Shown in pieces: positions 49,195 through 58,431 of a stretch of 64,000 nt of DNA. The stretch covers positions 62,001-126,000 of the forward strand of contig JAKLKU010000017.1 of the NCBI GenBank assembly GCA_023150475.1. Reading direction: 5' to 3'. A program made the position numbers and the translations under genes. The notes beneath the pieces were generated by a model. The model was given only the letters and a program-made list of their open reading frames with translations. It searched no databases and was not told the DNA's origin. Numbering within the stretch: position 1 is the stretch's first letter; each line of letters starts with the position of its first letter. Origin of the DNA: Planctomycetota bacterium. Its GTDB lineage: Bacteria; Planctomycetota; UBA1135; GCA-002686595.

Positions 49195-49539
49195 CGCCGG
49201 ATTCTGCTCGCTCGGCGCGGCGCACAGAAGAACCGAGCGACGTTCCGCGGGTTTGCCGGTCGGTGGCGCCCCCGCTAGGATCTCGGCCCCGCGCCGCGCG
49301 GAAGGGGTTACCTGCGTGCGGCTTACGGGTACCTTCGCCCGCCCGGTTCGGCGCGTCCGAGCCCGTTGCGGTCCGGCGGATCCTGCCGCGGGCCCGCTGC
49401 GACTCGCCGCCCGTTCTTCCGACCCCCGATCCTGCCCGCGGACCACGCCCCCCGTGCTCCACGAGGTTCGCGCGGTCCTCGGACGGCATCAGGGCGACGA
49501 AGGCCGTCGCCGTCAGTCCTCCTGCCCCCCTCCGTCCTT
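49195..49539. other. 345-base divergent region between rsmE and the pilus-like operon
   Basis: It must contain promoters for both directions but I see no convincing -35/-10 pair, no T-tract terminator and no gene. Short open frames in it are extensions of neighbours or shadows. The FHA gene ATG at 49540 lacks a clear purine-rich ribosome-binding site. Confidence 0.5.
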
Positions 49540-51531
49540 ATGCAAGAACGCTTCGCGCTGCGCTTCGAGAGCGGCGACCGGCGCGGTGAGACGATCGGGA
49601 TTCCTTCCACCGGTCTCAGCCTCGGCCGTCGGCCAGGCAACTCGGTCCAGGTGCTCGACGCTTCGGTGTCGGGCAAACACGCCGAACTCGCCGTCGATGC
49701 GCAGGGTGTCCTGCTGCGCGACCTCGGTTCGACCAACGGTACGTTCGTCGGCCACGAGCGAGTCACCGGCGAGCGGCGGCTCACGCACCGCGACGTCGTC
49801 GTGCTCGGCAAGGTGCGCTTCGTGTTCCTCGACGCGCACATGGGCGCGGCGCCTGCGCCGGCCGGGCCGGCGGCCTCCGCGGACTCGAGCGGACTCGAGC
49901 TCGAAGGCGACGGCGCGCTCGGGGCGGTCGCCGCGGGGCGAGGCTCGGGCAGTGCCTCGGCCGCGGGCGAAGGTCTGCAGACGATCAGCGCCGACAAACT
50001 GGCGCGCTCCGGCAAACGCTCGATCCTGGTCGGCGTGGGACTCGTGGCGGTCGTCGCCGCGGGCGTAGGCGCGTGGTGGTGGCTCCAGCAGTCCGGCGGC
50101 GAAGCGGCGGGGCCGCGCCGGCCGGTCGCGGAGCTTCCCGGCAACCTGCTCGCCGCGGCCGGCTCGTTCGAAGGCGAACTGACCGGTTGGGAAGCACTCG
50201 AACAAGCGACCACTCGCTTCCTCGCCGATCGCGCGGCGGCGGCGTCCGGCGAAACCGGCGCTCGCGCCGCGCTCGCGCGCGGCGAATGGGCGGCGCTGCG
50301 CTCGAACGAAGTGCGCGCGACGCCGGGCAAGGCGCTGCGCGCGACGGGCGTGCTCTCCGCCGACGGCGGCGCCGAGCTCCGGCTCGGGATCGAGTTCGCG
50401 ACCGCGAACGGCGAATACGCTCCGCTGACGGCGTGGGCCGACGCGGAAAGCGGGGGCGCGACCGAACTCGTCGCGTGGGTGCCGCCGGGCTACGACCGGG
50501 CGCGCGCCGTGCTGCTCGCTCGCGCCGGAAGCGACGGCGGCAACGCGAACGCCGACGACGTCGGCTTGCTCCCCGCGAGCGACGCCGCGGCCGCGCCGAA
50601 GGTCGGCGAGTTCGTGTGGACCGCGCTCGGCAAACCGGTGCGCGCCGGCGTGCTCGGCAAACTCGATCGGCCGATCCTCTCCAACGTGCGCGTGATCGGC
50701 GCCGCGGGTCCGCTCGAACTTTGCGACGCGAATCCGCTCGCGGCGACGCCGAACGACGACGGTTTCGTGCTCGACTGCGGTCGCGCGGAGGGCCGCACGC
50801 TGGTCTTCACCGTCGCGCCGACGGTCGTCGCGCAAGGCGTCGCGACGCTCGGCGAAGGAGGCCTGCGCACGCACCAAGTCGAGTTCTCGCGCGAGCACGT
50901 CGACGGACTGATCGTCGGCTCGGGCCTCGATCTCGTCCGGGTGCGCTTCGCGGCGCCGGTCGAGCTCTCGGGAGTCCCGGAAGGCGGCGGTTTCCGCATC
51001 CAGGCGAAACTCGGCGCGGGCGAAGTCGGTCTGCAGGTGCTCTTCCAGAAGGAACGCGCGCTCGCCGACGAAGCGGCGCGCCGCGCCCGCGACGCGGAGA
51101 AACAAGGCAAACTCGGCGAGTGCCTCGCGGCGTGGCGCGACTTGCTCGATCGCGCGCCGTTCGACGCGCAGCTCGTCAAGGAAGCCGAGGCCGCGCGCGC
51201 GCGCCTCCTCCAGGCCGGACTCGCGGAAGTCGGCGAGGCGAAACTCGCCGCCGAACGAGCGCGTTTCTTCCGGCTCGTCGAACTCTTCCGCCAGGTCCGC
51301 GACCGGGCGCGCGCGATCGCGGCGAAGTACGCGCCGAGCGACGTCGAGACGGCGGCGCTGGCGCTCGCCCTGGAGATCGAGCGCGACCTCGCCGGGCTCG
51401 AGCAGGACCTCAACACGACCGAACGAGAGCGTCTCGGCCGCATCCTCGGTGCGCTCGAAGCGCAGAAGATGCCGACGCTCGCCGCGCGCGTGCGCGCGAG
51501 CCTCGCCGAGCTCCCCGGAGGAACCAAGTAG
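49540..51531 (+). CDS. FHA-domain membrane protein, first gene of the pseudopilus operon
   Basis: 663 residues. The FHA domain (1-100) shows phosphothreonine-binding residues R30 in LGRRPGNSV, S44 and H47 in SVSGKHAEL, and the STNGTFVG loop at 64-71. A membrane helix lies at about 161-182. The large extracytoplasmic part (185-560) has beta-rich segments I cannot assign, and 560-650 is a long coiled coil or helix bundle (RARDAEKQGKLGECLAAWRD). FHA domains read Ser/Thr-kinase marks, so the assembly may be phospho-regulated. The stop TAG touches the next ATG with no gap. I chose ATG 49540 because it opens the FHA strand 1. Confidence 0.88.
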   Translation: MQERFALRFESGDRRGETIGIPSTGLSLGRRPGNSVQVLDASVSGKHAELAVDAQGVLLRDLGSTNGTFVGHERVTGERRLTHRDVVVLGKVRFVFLDAHMGAAPAPAGPAASADSSGLELEGDGALGAVAAGRGSGSASAAGEGLQTISADKLARSGKRSILVGVGLVAVVAAGVGAWWWLQQSGGEAAGPRRPVAELPGNLLAAAGSFEGELTGWEALEQATTRFLADRAAAASGETGARAALARGEWAALRSNEVRATPGKALRATGVLSADGGAELRLGIEFATANGEYAPLTAWADAESGGATELVAWVPPGYDRARAVLLARAGSDGGNANADDVGLLPASDAAAAPKVGEFVWTALGKPVRAGVLGKLDRPILSNVRVIGAAGPLELCDANPLAATPNDDGFVLDCGRAEGRTLVFTVAPTVVAQGVATLGEGGLRTHQVEFSREHVDGLIVGSGLDLVRVRFAAPVELSGVPEGGGFRIQAKLGAGEVGLQVLFQKERALADEAARRARDAEKQGKLGECLAAWRDLLDRAPFDAQLVKEAEAARARLLQAGLAEVGEAKLAAERARFFRLVELFRQVRDRARAIAAKYAPSDVETAALALALEIERDLAGLEQDLNTTERERLGRILGALEAQKMPTLAARVRASLAELPGGTK

Positions 51532-53187
51532 ATGCCCCGCACCGTCACCGGCGTCGACATCGGCAAGCGCACGGCGAAGTTCCTGCGCGGCTACTGGAAG
51601 GACAACACCTTCCACGCGACTGGATTCGCGATCTCGCACCACGCGGAGGGCACCGTCTCCGCGGCGTGGAAGGCGAGCGAACTCGGCTTCAAGCCGACCG
51701 ACGCGCGCATCGGGCTCACCGGCCGCGACGTCAACATCCGCTACACGCGCGTGCCGCGCGTGCCCGACTGGCAGTTGCGCAAACTGATGCGCTTCGAAGT
51801 CGAAGAGGTCGGCGGTCAATCGGGTTCGGAAGTCGCGAGCGACTTCAACGTGCTCCCGAACCTGCCCGAAGTCGAAGGCGAGGACGTCGTGCTGCTCGCG
51901 ATGGCGCGCGAGTCGTTGCTCGCCGAGCACCTCGACGGGCTCGCGGCGGTCGGCGGCAAGGTCGACGCGTTCACGCCGCTCGCGATCGCGCTCTACAACG
52001 CCTACCTGCGCTTCGCGCCGATCGAGGACCAGACCGTGCTGGTCGCGAACGTCGGTCACGAGAACCTCGACGTCATCCTCGCGCGCGGCCCCGATCTCCT
52101 CTTCGCGCGCAACCTGACCGGCGGTTCGTCGCTCTTCGACACGGCGATCGGCGAACGCTTCGGCGTCGCGCCGCACAAGGCGGAAGAGCTCAAGAAGACC
52201 GCGGTCACGCTGGCGCCCGGCGCGGTCTTCAAGGACGGCAACCAAGAGAAGGCGAGCCGCGCGGCGCAAGCGGCCGCGGGGCAGTTGCTGTCGCTGCTCC
52301 AATCGACGGTGATGTTCTGCAAGAGCCAGGTCAACCTGACCGGCTTGCGCGTCGACAAAGTGCTGCTCTGCGGCGGCGGCGCGGCGCTCGAAGGCCTGCC
52401 GCGTTACTTGCAGAACGCACTCAACGTGCCGGTCGAGCTCTTCGACCCGTTCACGGTCGTCGACACGACCGCGCTGAAGCCCGACGAAGGCGAACTGCTC
52501 GACGAGCACGGCCTCGAGTCGGTCGCGGTGCTCGGTCTCGCGACGATGGCGTCCGATCCCGACGCGTACTCGATCGAGATCCTGCCGCGCAAGGTCGCGC
52601 GCGCGAGAGAGTTCTCGCGGGGCACCGTGTTCCTGATCGCGGCGGGCGTGCTCGCCGCGGGCTTCCTCGGTTGGGAAGCGTGGCGCACGAACTCCGCGCT
52701 CGGCGACGTCAAGAAGCGCGTCGCGGCGGCCGACGCAGCGTTGAAGCGCGCGGACGCGATCGATCGCAAGACCCGCGAGCTCTCCGAAGAAGGCGTGGCG
52801 CTCGCCGAACGTGCGCGCCAACTCGCGCAGCTCGCCGGTTCCGGCGAACAAGTGGCTCGCGTGCTCGCGGCGCTCGCGACGGACCTGCCGCGCGACTTCT
52901 GGGTGACGCAGTTCTCGAGCGAGACCCGCTTCGACGACGCGCTCGGGATCCCGCGCGGGTCCGACTGTCCGATCGTGCACGTCGAAGGGCGCGCGCAAGA
53001 AGGCACCGAGTCGACTTCGGTGCTCTTCGAGGGCCTGGTGCGCTCGCTCGACACGCGACTCGGTTCGCCACTCGTCGCGCAGAAACTCTCGAACACGGGT
53101 GACAAGTTCACGCTCGACCTGACGACTCTCGGATTCCGGGAGCAGGCGCCGGCGACCGAACTCGCGAACACCGGAGGCGGAAAGTGA
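51532..53187 (+). CDS. pilM: PilM-PilN fusion, type IV pilus/T2SS inner-membrane platform protein
   Basis: 551 residues. Residues 1-345 are a PilM/FtsA-like actin-fold ATPase: TVTGVDIGKRTAKFLRG opens phosphate-1 and LLCGGGAALEGLPRYLQNAL holds the adenosine region. A membrane helix at 364-383 is followed by a coiled coil (KKRVAAADAALKRADAID) and a PilN-like ferredoxin-fold region (LPRDFWVTQFSSETRFDD). PilM normally binds a short N-terminal peptide of a separate PilN; here the two are one polypeptide, in effect making the interaction permanent. It starts immediately after the FHA stop. Its own stop overlaps the next GTG by four bases. Confidence 0.87.
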   Translation: MPRTVTGVDIGKRTAKFLRGYWKDNTFHATGFAISHHAEGTVSAAWKASELGFKPTDARIGLTGRDVNIRYTRVPRVPDWQLRKLMRFEVEEVGGQSGSEVASDFNVLPNLPEVEGEDVVLLAMARESLLAEHLDGLAAVGGKVDAFTPLAIALYNAYLRFAPIEDQTVLVANVGHENLDVILARGPDLLFARNLTGGSSLFDTAIGERFGVAPHKAEELKKTAVTLAPGAVFKDGNQEKASRAAQAAAGQLLSLLQSTVMFCKSQVNLTGLRVDKVLLCGGGAALEGLPRYLQNALNVPVELFDPFTVVDTTALKPDEGELLDEHGLESVAVLGLATMASDPDAYSIEILPRKVARAREFSRGTVFLIAAGVLAAGFLGWEAWRTNSALGDVKKRVAAADAALKRADAIDRKTRELSEEGVALAERARQLAQLAGSGEQVARVLAALATDLPRDFWVTQFSSETRFDDALGIPRGSDCPIVHVEGRAQEGTESTSVLFEGLVRSLDTRLGSPLVAQKLSNTGDKFTLDLTTLGFREQAPATELANTGGGK

Positions 53188-53951
53188 GTTCGGTCGAAGA
53201 CTTCTGGCAGGAGAACAAGCGTTTCGTGCTCGGCGTCGCCGTCGGCGCGGCGCTCTTCGGGATCGGTTGGTTCGCGAGCGAAGAGACGCTCGGCGCGACG
53301 CTGCGCACGCAGCGAACGCGGCTCTCGACGATCGAGAAGCAACTCGCCGCGCCGCGTTTCGTCGCCGCCGATCAAGAACGCGCGCAGGCCGCCCGCGACC
53401 GCGCGGCAGAAGCCGTCGCGACGTTGAGCGGCGCGGTCGGCTTCAAGGCGCGGCCCGAGTTCGCGCTCGACGGCACGTCGCCGGCGAGCCGCTACTTCGC
53501 CGTGCAGACCCGCGTGCGCGAGGACGTGCTCTCGCTCGCCGGGCGTGCGGGGCTCTCGGTGCCCGAAGGTCTCGGGCTGCCCGCGCTTTCGCCGACCAAG
53601 GAACAGGAGATCGTGCGCTACCTCGAAGCGCTCGACGTGATCGACCGCGCGGTGCACTACGCGATCGAAGCAGGCTGCGAGCGCATCGACTCGATCCGCA
53701 TCGCGCTCGACCCGCGGCTCGTCTCCGGCAAGGCCATCCCGGACATCGAGAAGACGTCGATCGAGTTCGAGCTCTTCGGCGGTTCCGGGCCGTTGACGCG
53801 TTGGCTCGCGTCGACGCAGGACGGCCGCCACGGCGGTGCGTTGCTCGTCGACAAGGTCGACCTGCAAGCGTCGCGCACCAAGTCGGACGAAGCGAAGCTC
53901 GAAGTCACGTTCCGCGTGGCGCATCTCTACGGCGGGGAGGAACAACCGTGA
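53184..53951 (+). CDS. PilO/GspM-like pilus assembly protein
   Basis: 255 residues from GTG 53184, in a GTGA overlap with the preceding stop. A short cytoplasmic segment is followed by one membrane helix at about 14-32 (VLGVAVGAALFGIGWFAS), then a coiled coil (LRTQRTRLSTIEKQLAAP). The periplasmic domain ends with alternating strands CERIDSIRIALDP and TSIEFELFGGSG, as in the ferredoxin-like folds of PilO and GspM. The order PilM-PilN-PilO is conserved in type IV pilus operons and supports the call more strongly than sequence alone. It stabilises the inner-membrane platform that links the assembly ATPase to the pseudopilus. The stop overlaps the following GTG. Confidence 0.78.
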   Translation: MSSVEDFWQENKRFVLGVAVGAALFGIGWFASEETLGATLRTQRTRLSTIEKQLAAPRFVAADQERAQAARDRAAEAVATLSGAVGFKARPEFALDGTSPASRYFAVQTRVREDVLSLAGRAGLSVPEGLGLPALSPTKEQEIVRYLEALDVIDRAVHYAIEAGCERIDSIRIALDPRLVSGKAIPDIEKTSIEFELFGGSGPLTRWLASTQDGRHGGALLVDKVDLQASRTKSDEAKLEVTFRVAHLYGGEEQP

Positions 53952-56677
53952 ACGTGCGCAAGGAACAGGTCGTCTTCGGCGTGACCGTCGTCGCCGTCGG
54001 CGGATTGATCGCGTCGTCCGCGAGCGAATCGGCGCCCAAGCGCTCCACGTCGTCACCGGCGAAGGCCGTCGAGCTCGTCGAGCCGTCGACTCCCGACGTC
54101 GCGCGCGTCCTGCCGGCGAAACGCGAGCTCTCCGTCTTCGAGCGCGAGCTCTGCGCCGAGCCGCGCGACACCCGACCGTTGCCGCCGCTCGAACTCGCGC
54201 CGCCGCCGCTCCCGCCGCTCGCGGGACTCCTGCCGCCGCCGGTGCCCGGGCCCGCGCCGCGCGTGTTCGGCAAACTGCTGCGCGCCTCCGCGGCGCCGGA
54301 ACGCGTCGAAGGGCTCTTCGCCGCGGCCGACGACGCGCTCGGGTCGGACGTCGTGGACGCCGAGGCCGAAGACGGCGGCGCGCTCGCCGAACTCGCGGCT
54401 CTCGCGAAGGACGCGAAACGCAAGTCACCCGAGGAGCTCGCGGCCGAACTCGAAGGTTGGAAGAAGCTCTACGACTGGATCCGCATCAACGAAGGCCGTC
54501 CGCTCTTCGGCTACATCCGCAACGAAGATCGGTTCGGCCTGCACCTCGCGGCGAACGAGCCCGTGCTCTTCGTCGAAGTCGATCCGGAGACAGGCCGCGA
54601 GAAGTTCCCGGGGCAGGCGCCGACGCGTTTCGAGCGCGCGCGCGTGCTCGAGTTCGCGCTCGCGGCGAACTTCGAGAACCAGATCCAGATCCGCCGCCGC
54701 GAGTTCGGCAAGTCGATCGGCGCGGGGCAGTACCTCGCGGTGCTCGGTTTCGCCGACGAGTGCGTGAGACGGCGCACCGAAGCGCGCCGCGCGCTCGAAG
54801 TCGCCGCGGAGCTCTACCAGCTCGCGAACACGCAGGCCGCCGACGACCCGACTCCGCGCCTCGGGCTCGCGCGCTGCTTCGAGGCCGGTTTCGACTTCGA
54901 ACGCGCGTACCAGGTCTACCAGGAACTGCTCGCGTCGGGCTTCGCGCACCGTCCCGAGGTGCACGCGCGGCTCGGCGAACTCGAAGCGCGTTTCCGGCTC
55001 TTCACGAGCGCGGAACAGCGGTTCCACGAGGCCGAACGCCTGGGCCGCGCCGACTGGTCGGTCGCGTGGAGTTTCGGCCGCTACTTGCTCGAGCGCGGCC
55101 GCCACGCCGAAGCGCTCGAGCGCCTGAGGACCGCGTACAAGTTCGAGCCGGCGAACGAGGACAAGTCGGTGCGCGCCGCGGTGCGCTACGACCTCGGTCG
55201 GGCGCACCTCGCGCTCGGCGAACTCGCGCCGGCGCGCGAGCTCTTCGAGAAGTCGTTGCAGGCGGATGCCACGTTCGCGCGCGCGCGCGCCGGTCTCTCC
55301 GCGTGCGACTTGCTCGCGAAGAAGTCCTCGAGCCAGACCGGCGGCGTCACGGTGACGCGCGAACGTGCGTCGTTCGAGGAGCTCTACACCGGCGCGTTGG
55401 TCGACCTCGCGGCTCGCCAGTGGCAAGCGGCGAAGGACGGGCTGCTGCTCGCGGCCGACGCCGATCCGTTGCGGGCGCACCTCGCGTGGCGCGGGCTTTC
55501 GTGGCTCGCGGAGCGCACCGGCCACTCCGACGAGGCCGTGCGCTGGATCGACGAAGCCTACGCGGCCGATCCGACCGACGCTTGGACGTGTTTCCAGCGC
55601 GGGCGGCTCTACGTGCAACGCGACGATCTCGACGGAGCGCGCGAGATGTTCTCCGCGGCGCTCGACCTCGATCTCGACTTCGCGGACGCGTTGGTCGCGC
55701 TCGGCGATCTCTCGGCTCGGCGCGGCGAACGCGAAGCGGCCGAGCGTTACTTCGACCGCGCGCTGCTGCTCGAACCCGCTCGCACCGAAGTGCATGCGCT
55801 GCGCGGCTGGAACCTGCTCTTCGCGGGCGACGTGCGCGCCGCGGAAGCCGCGTTCCGCCAAGGCGCGACCACGTCGCCGGGCGACGCGGCGTGTGGACTC
55901 GGGCTCGCGTGGTGCACGTATCGCAGCGGTGGCACGGACGCGACGTTGCAGCAGTTCGCCGACGTCGAGGACGGCCGGCGCGGCTTCGGCGACGGCGACG
56001 CTCTCGCGGCCTACGCGAAGGCGCAGATCGCGCGCATCAGCGACCACGCGAGCAAAGTGATCTGGTCCGATCGTTTCGAACGGCGCGTGCTGCGCAACGA
56101 GTGGGTGACCGAAGAGGCGGCCGGGCCGACGCTCGCGCTCGTCGACGGCGAACTCGTGCTGCGCGGCAACTACGACGAGAACGGCGCGACGCGCGTCTGG
56201 CGCGCGTACCCGCCGGCGGTGTTCTACGCGGTCGACCTCGACGTGACGATCGCCCACGAGAGCAAGGCGCGGATCGGCGTGTTCCTCGCGAAGGAGCGGC
56301 CGGTGCGCGGCTCGGGCGGCGTGCAGACGCTCGGAAAAGTCGCCGTCGCGCGGCACATGGAGGGCGAGCTGCAGGTGCTGACGCAGGACCGTTCGGACAA
56401 CCAGGAGAACTGGACCGACGTGCCCGCGGTCGGAGGCGTCGCGTGGTGGCCGACCGATCGGCCGGTCCACGTGCGCATCGAGCGGCTCGGCGAAGGCTCG
56501 GAAGCGACCGGTCGGATCGCCATCGACGGCATCACGGTCGCCGAGGGCTTCCGCATGACGGCGCTCGCCCAAGCGAACCAGGAACTGCGCGTCGGCGTGT
56601 TCGCCGAAGGCGCGACGGGCAGGCCCGTCAAAGTCACGATCGACGACGTCGAAGTCGTCTACCGCGTCGGCAAGTGA
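53948..56677 (+). CDS. TPR protein with C-terminal jelly-roll domain in the pseudopilus operon
   Basis: 909 residues from GTG 53948 (GTGA junction). A membrane helix lies at about 8-22, followed by a proline-rich linker (PPPLPPLAGLLPPPVPGPAP). The middle (about 270-680) is a run of TPRs, for example GRAHLALGELAPARELFEKS and RGRLYVQRDDLDGAREMFSA. The last ~210 residues form a beta jelly roll resembling LamG/DUF1080 concanavalin folds: VIWSDRFERRVLRNEWVTEE, FYAVDLDVTIAHESKARIGV and VHVRIERLGEGSEATGRIAI. That fold usually binds sugars or glycan. It probably reaches into the periplasm. This is one of three proteins in the operon carrying such a domain. Confidence 0.8.
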   Translation: MNVRKEQVVFGVTVVAVGGLIASSASESAPKRSTSSPAKAVELVEPSTPDVARVLPAKRELSVFERELCAEPRDTRPLPPLELAPPPLPPLAGLLPPPVPGPAPRVFGKLLRASAAPERVEGLFAAADDALGSDVVDAEAEDGGALAELAALAKDAKRKSPEELAAELEGWKKLYDWIRINEGRPLFGYIRNEDRFGLHLAANEPVLFVEVDPETGREKFPGQAPTRFERARVLEFALAANFENQIQIRRREFGKSIGAGQYLAVLGFADECVRRRTEARRALEVAAELYQLANTQAADDPTPRLGLARCFEAGFDFERAYQVYQELLASGFAHRPEVHARLGELEARFRLFTSAEQRFHEAERLGRADWSVAWSFGRYLLERGRHAEALERLRTAYKFEPANEDKSVRAAVRYDLGRAHLALGELAPARELFEKSLQADATFARARAGLSACDLLAKKSSSQTGGVTVTRERASFEELYTGALVDLAARQWQAAKDGLLLAADADPLRAHLAWRGLSWLAERTGHSDEAVRWIDEAYAADPTDAWTCFQRGRLYVQRDDLDGAREMFSAALDLDLDFADALVALGDLSARRGEREAAERYFDRALLLEPARTEVHALRGWNLLFAGDVRAAEAAFRQGATTSPGDAACGLGLAWCTYRSGGTDATLQQFADVEDGRRGFGDGDALAAYAKAQIARISDHASKVIWSDRFERRVLRNEWVTEEAAGPTLALVDGELVLRGNYDENGATRVWRAYPPAVFYAVDLDVTIAHESKARIGVFLAKERPVRGSGGVQTLGKVAVARHMEGELQVLTQDRSDNQENWTDVPAVGGVAWWPTDRPVHVRIERLGEGSEATGRIAIDGITVAEGFRMTALAQANQELRVGVFAEGATGRPVKVTIDDVEVVYRVGK

Positions 56678-56716
56678 GCGGCGCGCGCCGCAAGGCGCAG
56701 AGGAGCACGCCGGAGC

Positions 56717-57355
56717 ATGCGTCAGAAACCGATCCCCGAACGCGCGCGCGAGCAGAGCGGCTTCACGCTGATCGAGCTGCTCGGCGTGATCGTCATCGTC
56801 TCGATCCTGATGTTCTTCCTCGTCACGCGGCTCACCGGCGTCGACGAGGCGGTCAAGGTCAAGATCGCGCGCGAGAAGATCGAGCAGATCGCCGCGGCGC
56901 TCGCGGAGTACGAGACGGACAAGGGCGACTATCCGAAATCGACGTTCGCGACCGATTGGGGCCAGCCGCCGAACCCGATGAACGTCGGCTCGGAGGCGCT
57001 CTACCTCGCACTCTGGCAGAAAGGTGTCGAAGGCCAGGGGCTGACGGAGGAACTGCTCGGCAACACCGACCAGGACGCGACGGCGAAGCGTTTGACCGTC
57101 AACGCGTCGCTCGACCTCTTCGAGCTGATCGACCCGTGGGACAATCCGCTCGCGTACTTCCATCGTTCGGACTACGGCCGCAAGGACGCGTACGTCTGCA
57201 TCGACACCGAGACCGGCGAGTCGGTCGACTCCGAAGCGCTCGCCAAGACGAGCCCGAAGACCGGCAACTGGTTCAACCCGCACACGTTCCAACTGATCTC
57301 GGCCGGACCCGACGCGCGGTTCGGCACCGAGGACGACATCGGGAACTTCGACTGA
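56717..57355 (+). CDS. gspG: Major pseudopilin, GspG-like
   Basis: 212 residues. The prepilin signal ends at G15 with F16 as the first mature residue and E20 at the fifth mature position (EQSGFTLIELLGVIVIVSIL), the complete cleavage and assembly motif of type II secretion and type IV pilus subunits. The globular part keeps GspG features: AALAEYETDKGDYPKS, the PWDNPLAYF calcium-loop region and ISAGPDARFGTEDDIGNFD near the end. Processing by a PilD peptidase, not in this window, is expected. An AGGAG site 11 bases upstream supports the ATG. At 39 bases, the gap from the TPR gene is the longest in the operon. Confidence 0.9.
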   Translation: MRQKPIPERAREQSGFTLIELLGVIVIVSILMFFLVTRLTGVDEAVKVKIAREKIEQIAAALAEYETDKGDYPKSTFATDWGQPPNPMNVGSEALYLALWQKGVEGQGLTEELLGNTDQDATAKRLTVNASLDLFELIDPWDNPLAYFHRSDYGRKDAYVCIDTETGESVDSEALAKTSPKTGNWFNPHTFQLISAGPDARFGTEDDIGNFD

Positions 57356-57369
57356 GGTTCGTCGCCGCC

Positions 57370-58431
57370 ATGCAGCCCTTCCGGGAACTCCGCCGCTCGC
57401 GTTCGTGCCGCTCTCCGCGCACGCGGGGCGCGGCGTGTGCTCCGCGTCGCGCGGGGTTCACGCTGATGGAGCTCCTCGTGGTGATCCTGATCGTCGGCAC
57501 GTTGTTCGGCATCGGCGTCGGGACGCTCGCGTCGCTCGACCTCGGCCGTCGCGCGGCGCGTGGTTCCGTGCTCAACGTGATCCGCTCCGCGCGGACGTCG
57601 GCGGTCGCCCGCGGCGCGCATTCGCGCGTGCGCTTCGACACCGAGAACGAGCGCGTCGTCGCGGAAGGCGTCGCCGTGCTCGGCACGTGGCACTTCGAAC
57701 GCGACGCGACCGGCGCGGCGCTCTTCGACGGCGAGAACCAGGGCGGGAAGCTGATCGACGACGGTTACATCGGCCGGGCGATCTCGTTCGCCGGCGCGAA
57801 GCCGGGCTCGGCGATGACCGTCGCCGTGCACCAGGATCCGGGCTTCGATCTCTCGCGCGGTTTCACGATCGAATGCGCGTTGCGTTGGGAAGGCGCGACG
57901 TCGGGACGCGCGCTGAACGTCGGCAACATCGTGCAGCTCGAAGTCACCAACGCTGGCACGGTGCGGGGTTCGTTCGTGCCCGTCGCGGAGGACAAGACGC
58001 GGCGCGAGATCGCGGGCGGCAAGACGAGCATCGAAACCGAGCCCGGCGCGCTCGAGCCCCGCAAGTGGGTGCGCGTGCGGCTCGACTACGACCGGCGGCT
58101 CTTCCGGCTCTACCTCGACGACGTCGAAGTGGCGCGTGCCGCGGAGACCGCGAAAGTGTGGAAGCTCGAAGGTCCGCTGCGCATCGGCGACCCGAAGGCC
58201 GGCTTCCCGGGCGCGCTCGATCGTCTGGTGATCTCCGCGGTCACTTCGTCGTCCGAGTACGCGTTGCCCGAGACGTTGGTGTTCGGCGACGACACGCCCG
58301 AGGAGCTCGTGTTCGCTCCGGGCGGATATCTCGATCGCGAAGTCCACGCGCGCGCCGTGGCGTTCCACTTGGTCGATCAGGACGGCGGCCGCCAACCGGT
58401 GCGGGTCGGGCTCTACGGGACGGTCGAATGA
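57370..58431 (+). CDS. Minor pseudopilin (GspH-like) with LamG-like domain
   Basis: 353 residues from ATG 57370. The prepilin peptidase site is G29/F30 with E34 at the fifth mature position (RRAGFTLMELLVVILIVG), behind a long arginine-rich leader. A short GspH-like segment (VIRSARTSAVARGAHSRVRF) follows. Residues ~95-290 then form a LamG/concanavalin-like beta sandwich: GTWHFERDATGAALFDGENQ, FTIECALRWEG, VRLDYDRRLFRLYLDDVEVA and LDRLVISAVTSS. Ordinary GspH is ~170 residues and lacks this insertion. The domain would be displayed on the pseudopilus and is likely a ligand binder. The stop overlaps the next ATG by four bases. Confidence 0.85.
   Translation: MQPFRELRRSRSCRSPRTRGAACAPRRAGFTLMELLVVILIVGTLFGIGVGTLASLDLGRRAARGSVLNVIRSARTSAVARGAHSRVRFDTENERVVAEGVAVLGTWHFERDATGAALFDGENQGGKLIDDGYIGRAISFAGAKPGSAMTVAVHQDPGFDLSRGFTIECALRWEGATSGRALNVGNIVQLEVTNAGTVRGSFVPVAEDKTRREIAGGKTSIETEPGALEPRKWVRVRLDYDRRLFRLYLDDVEVARAAETAKVWKLEGPLRIGDPKAGFPGALDRLVISAVTSSSEYALPETLVFGDDTPEELVFAPGGYLDREVHARAVAFHLVDQDGGRQPVRVGLYGTVE

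Noticed and set aside
49304..49312. GGGGTTACC, as found in c-di-GMP (GEMM-I) riboswitches, upstream of the FHA gene
   Set aside because: None of the other conserved GEMM segments is present around it, and no paired arms could be drawn.
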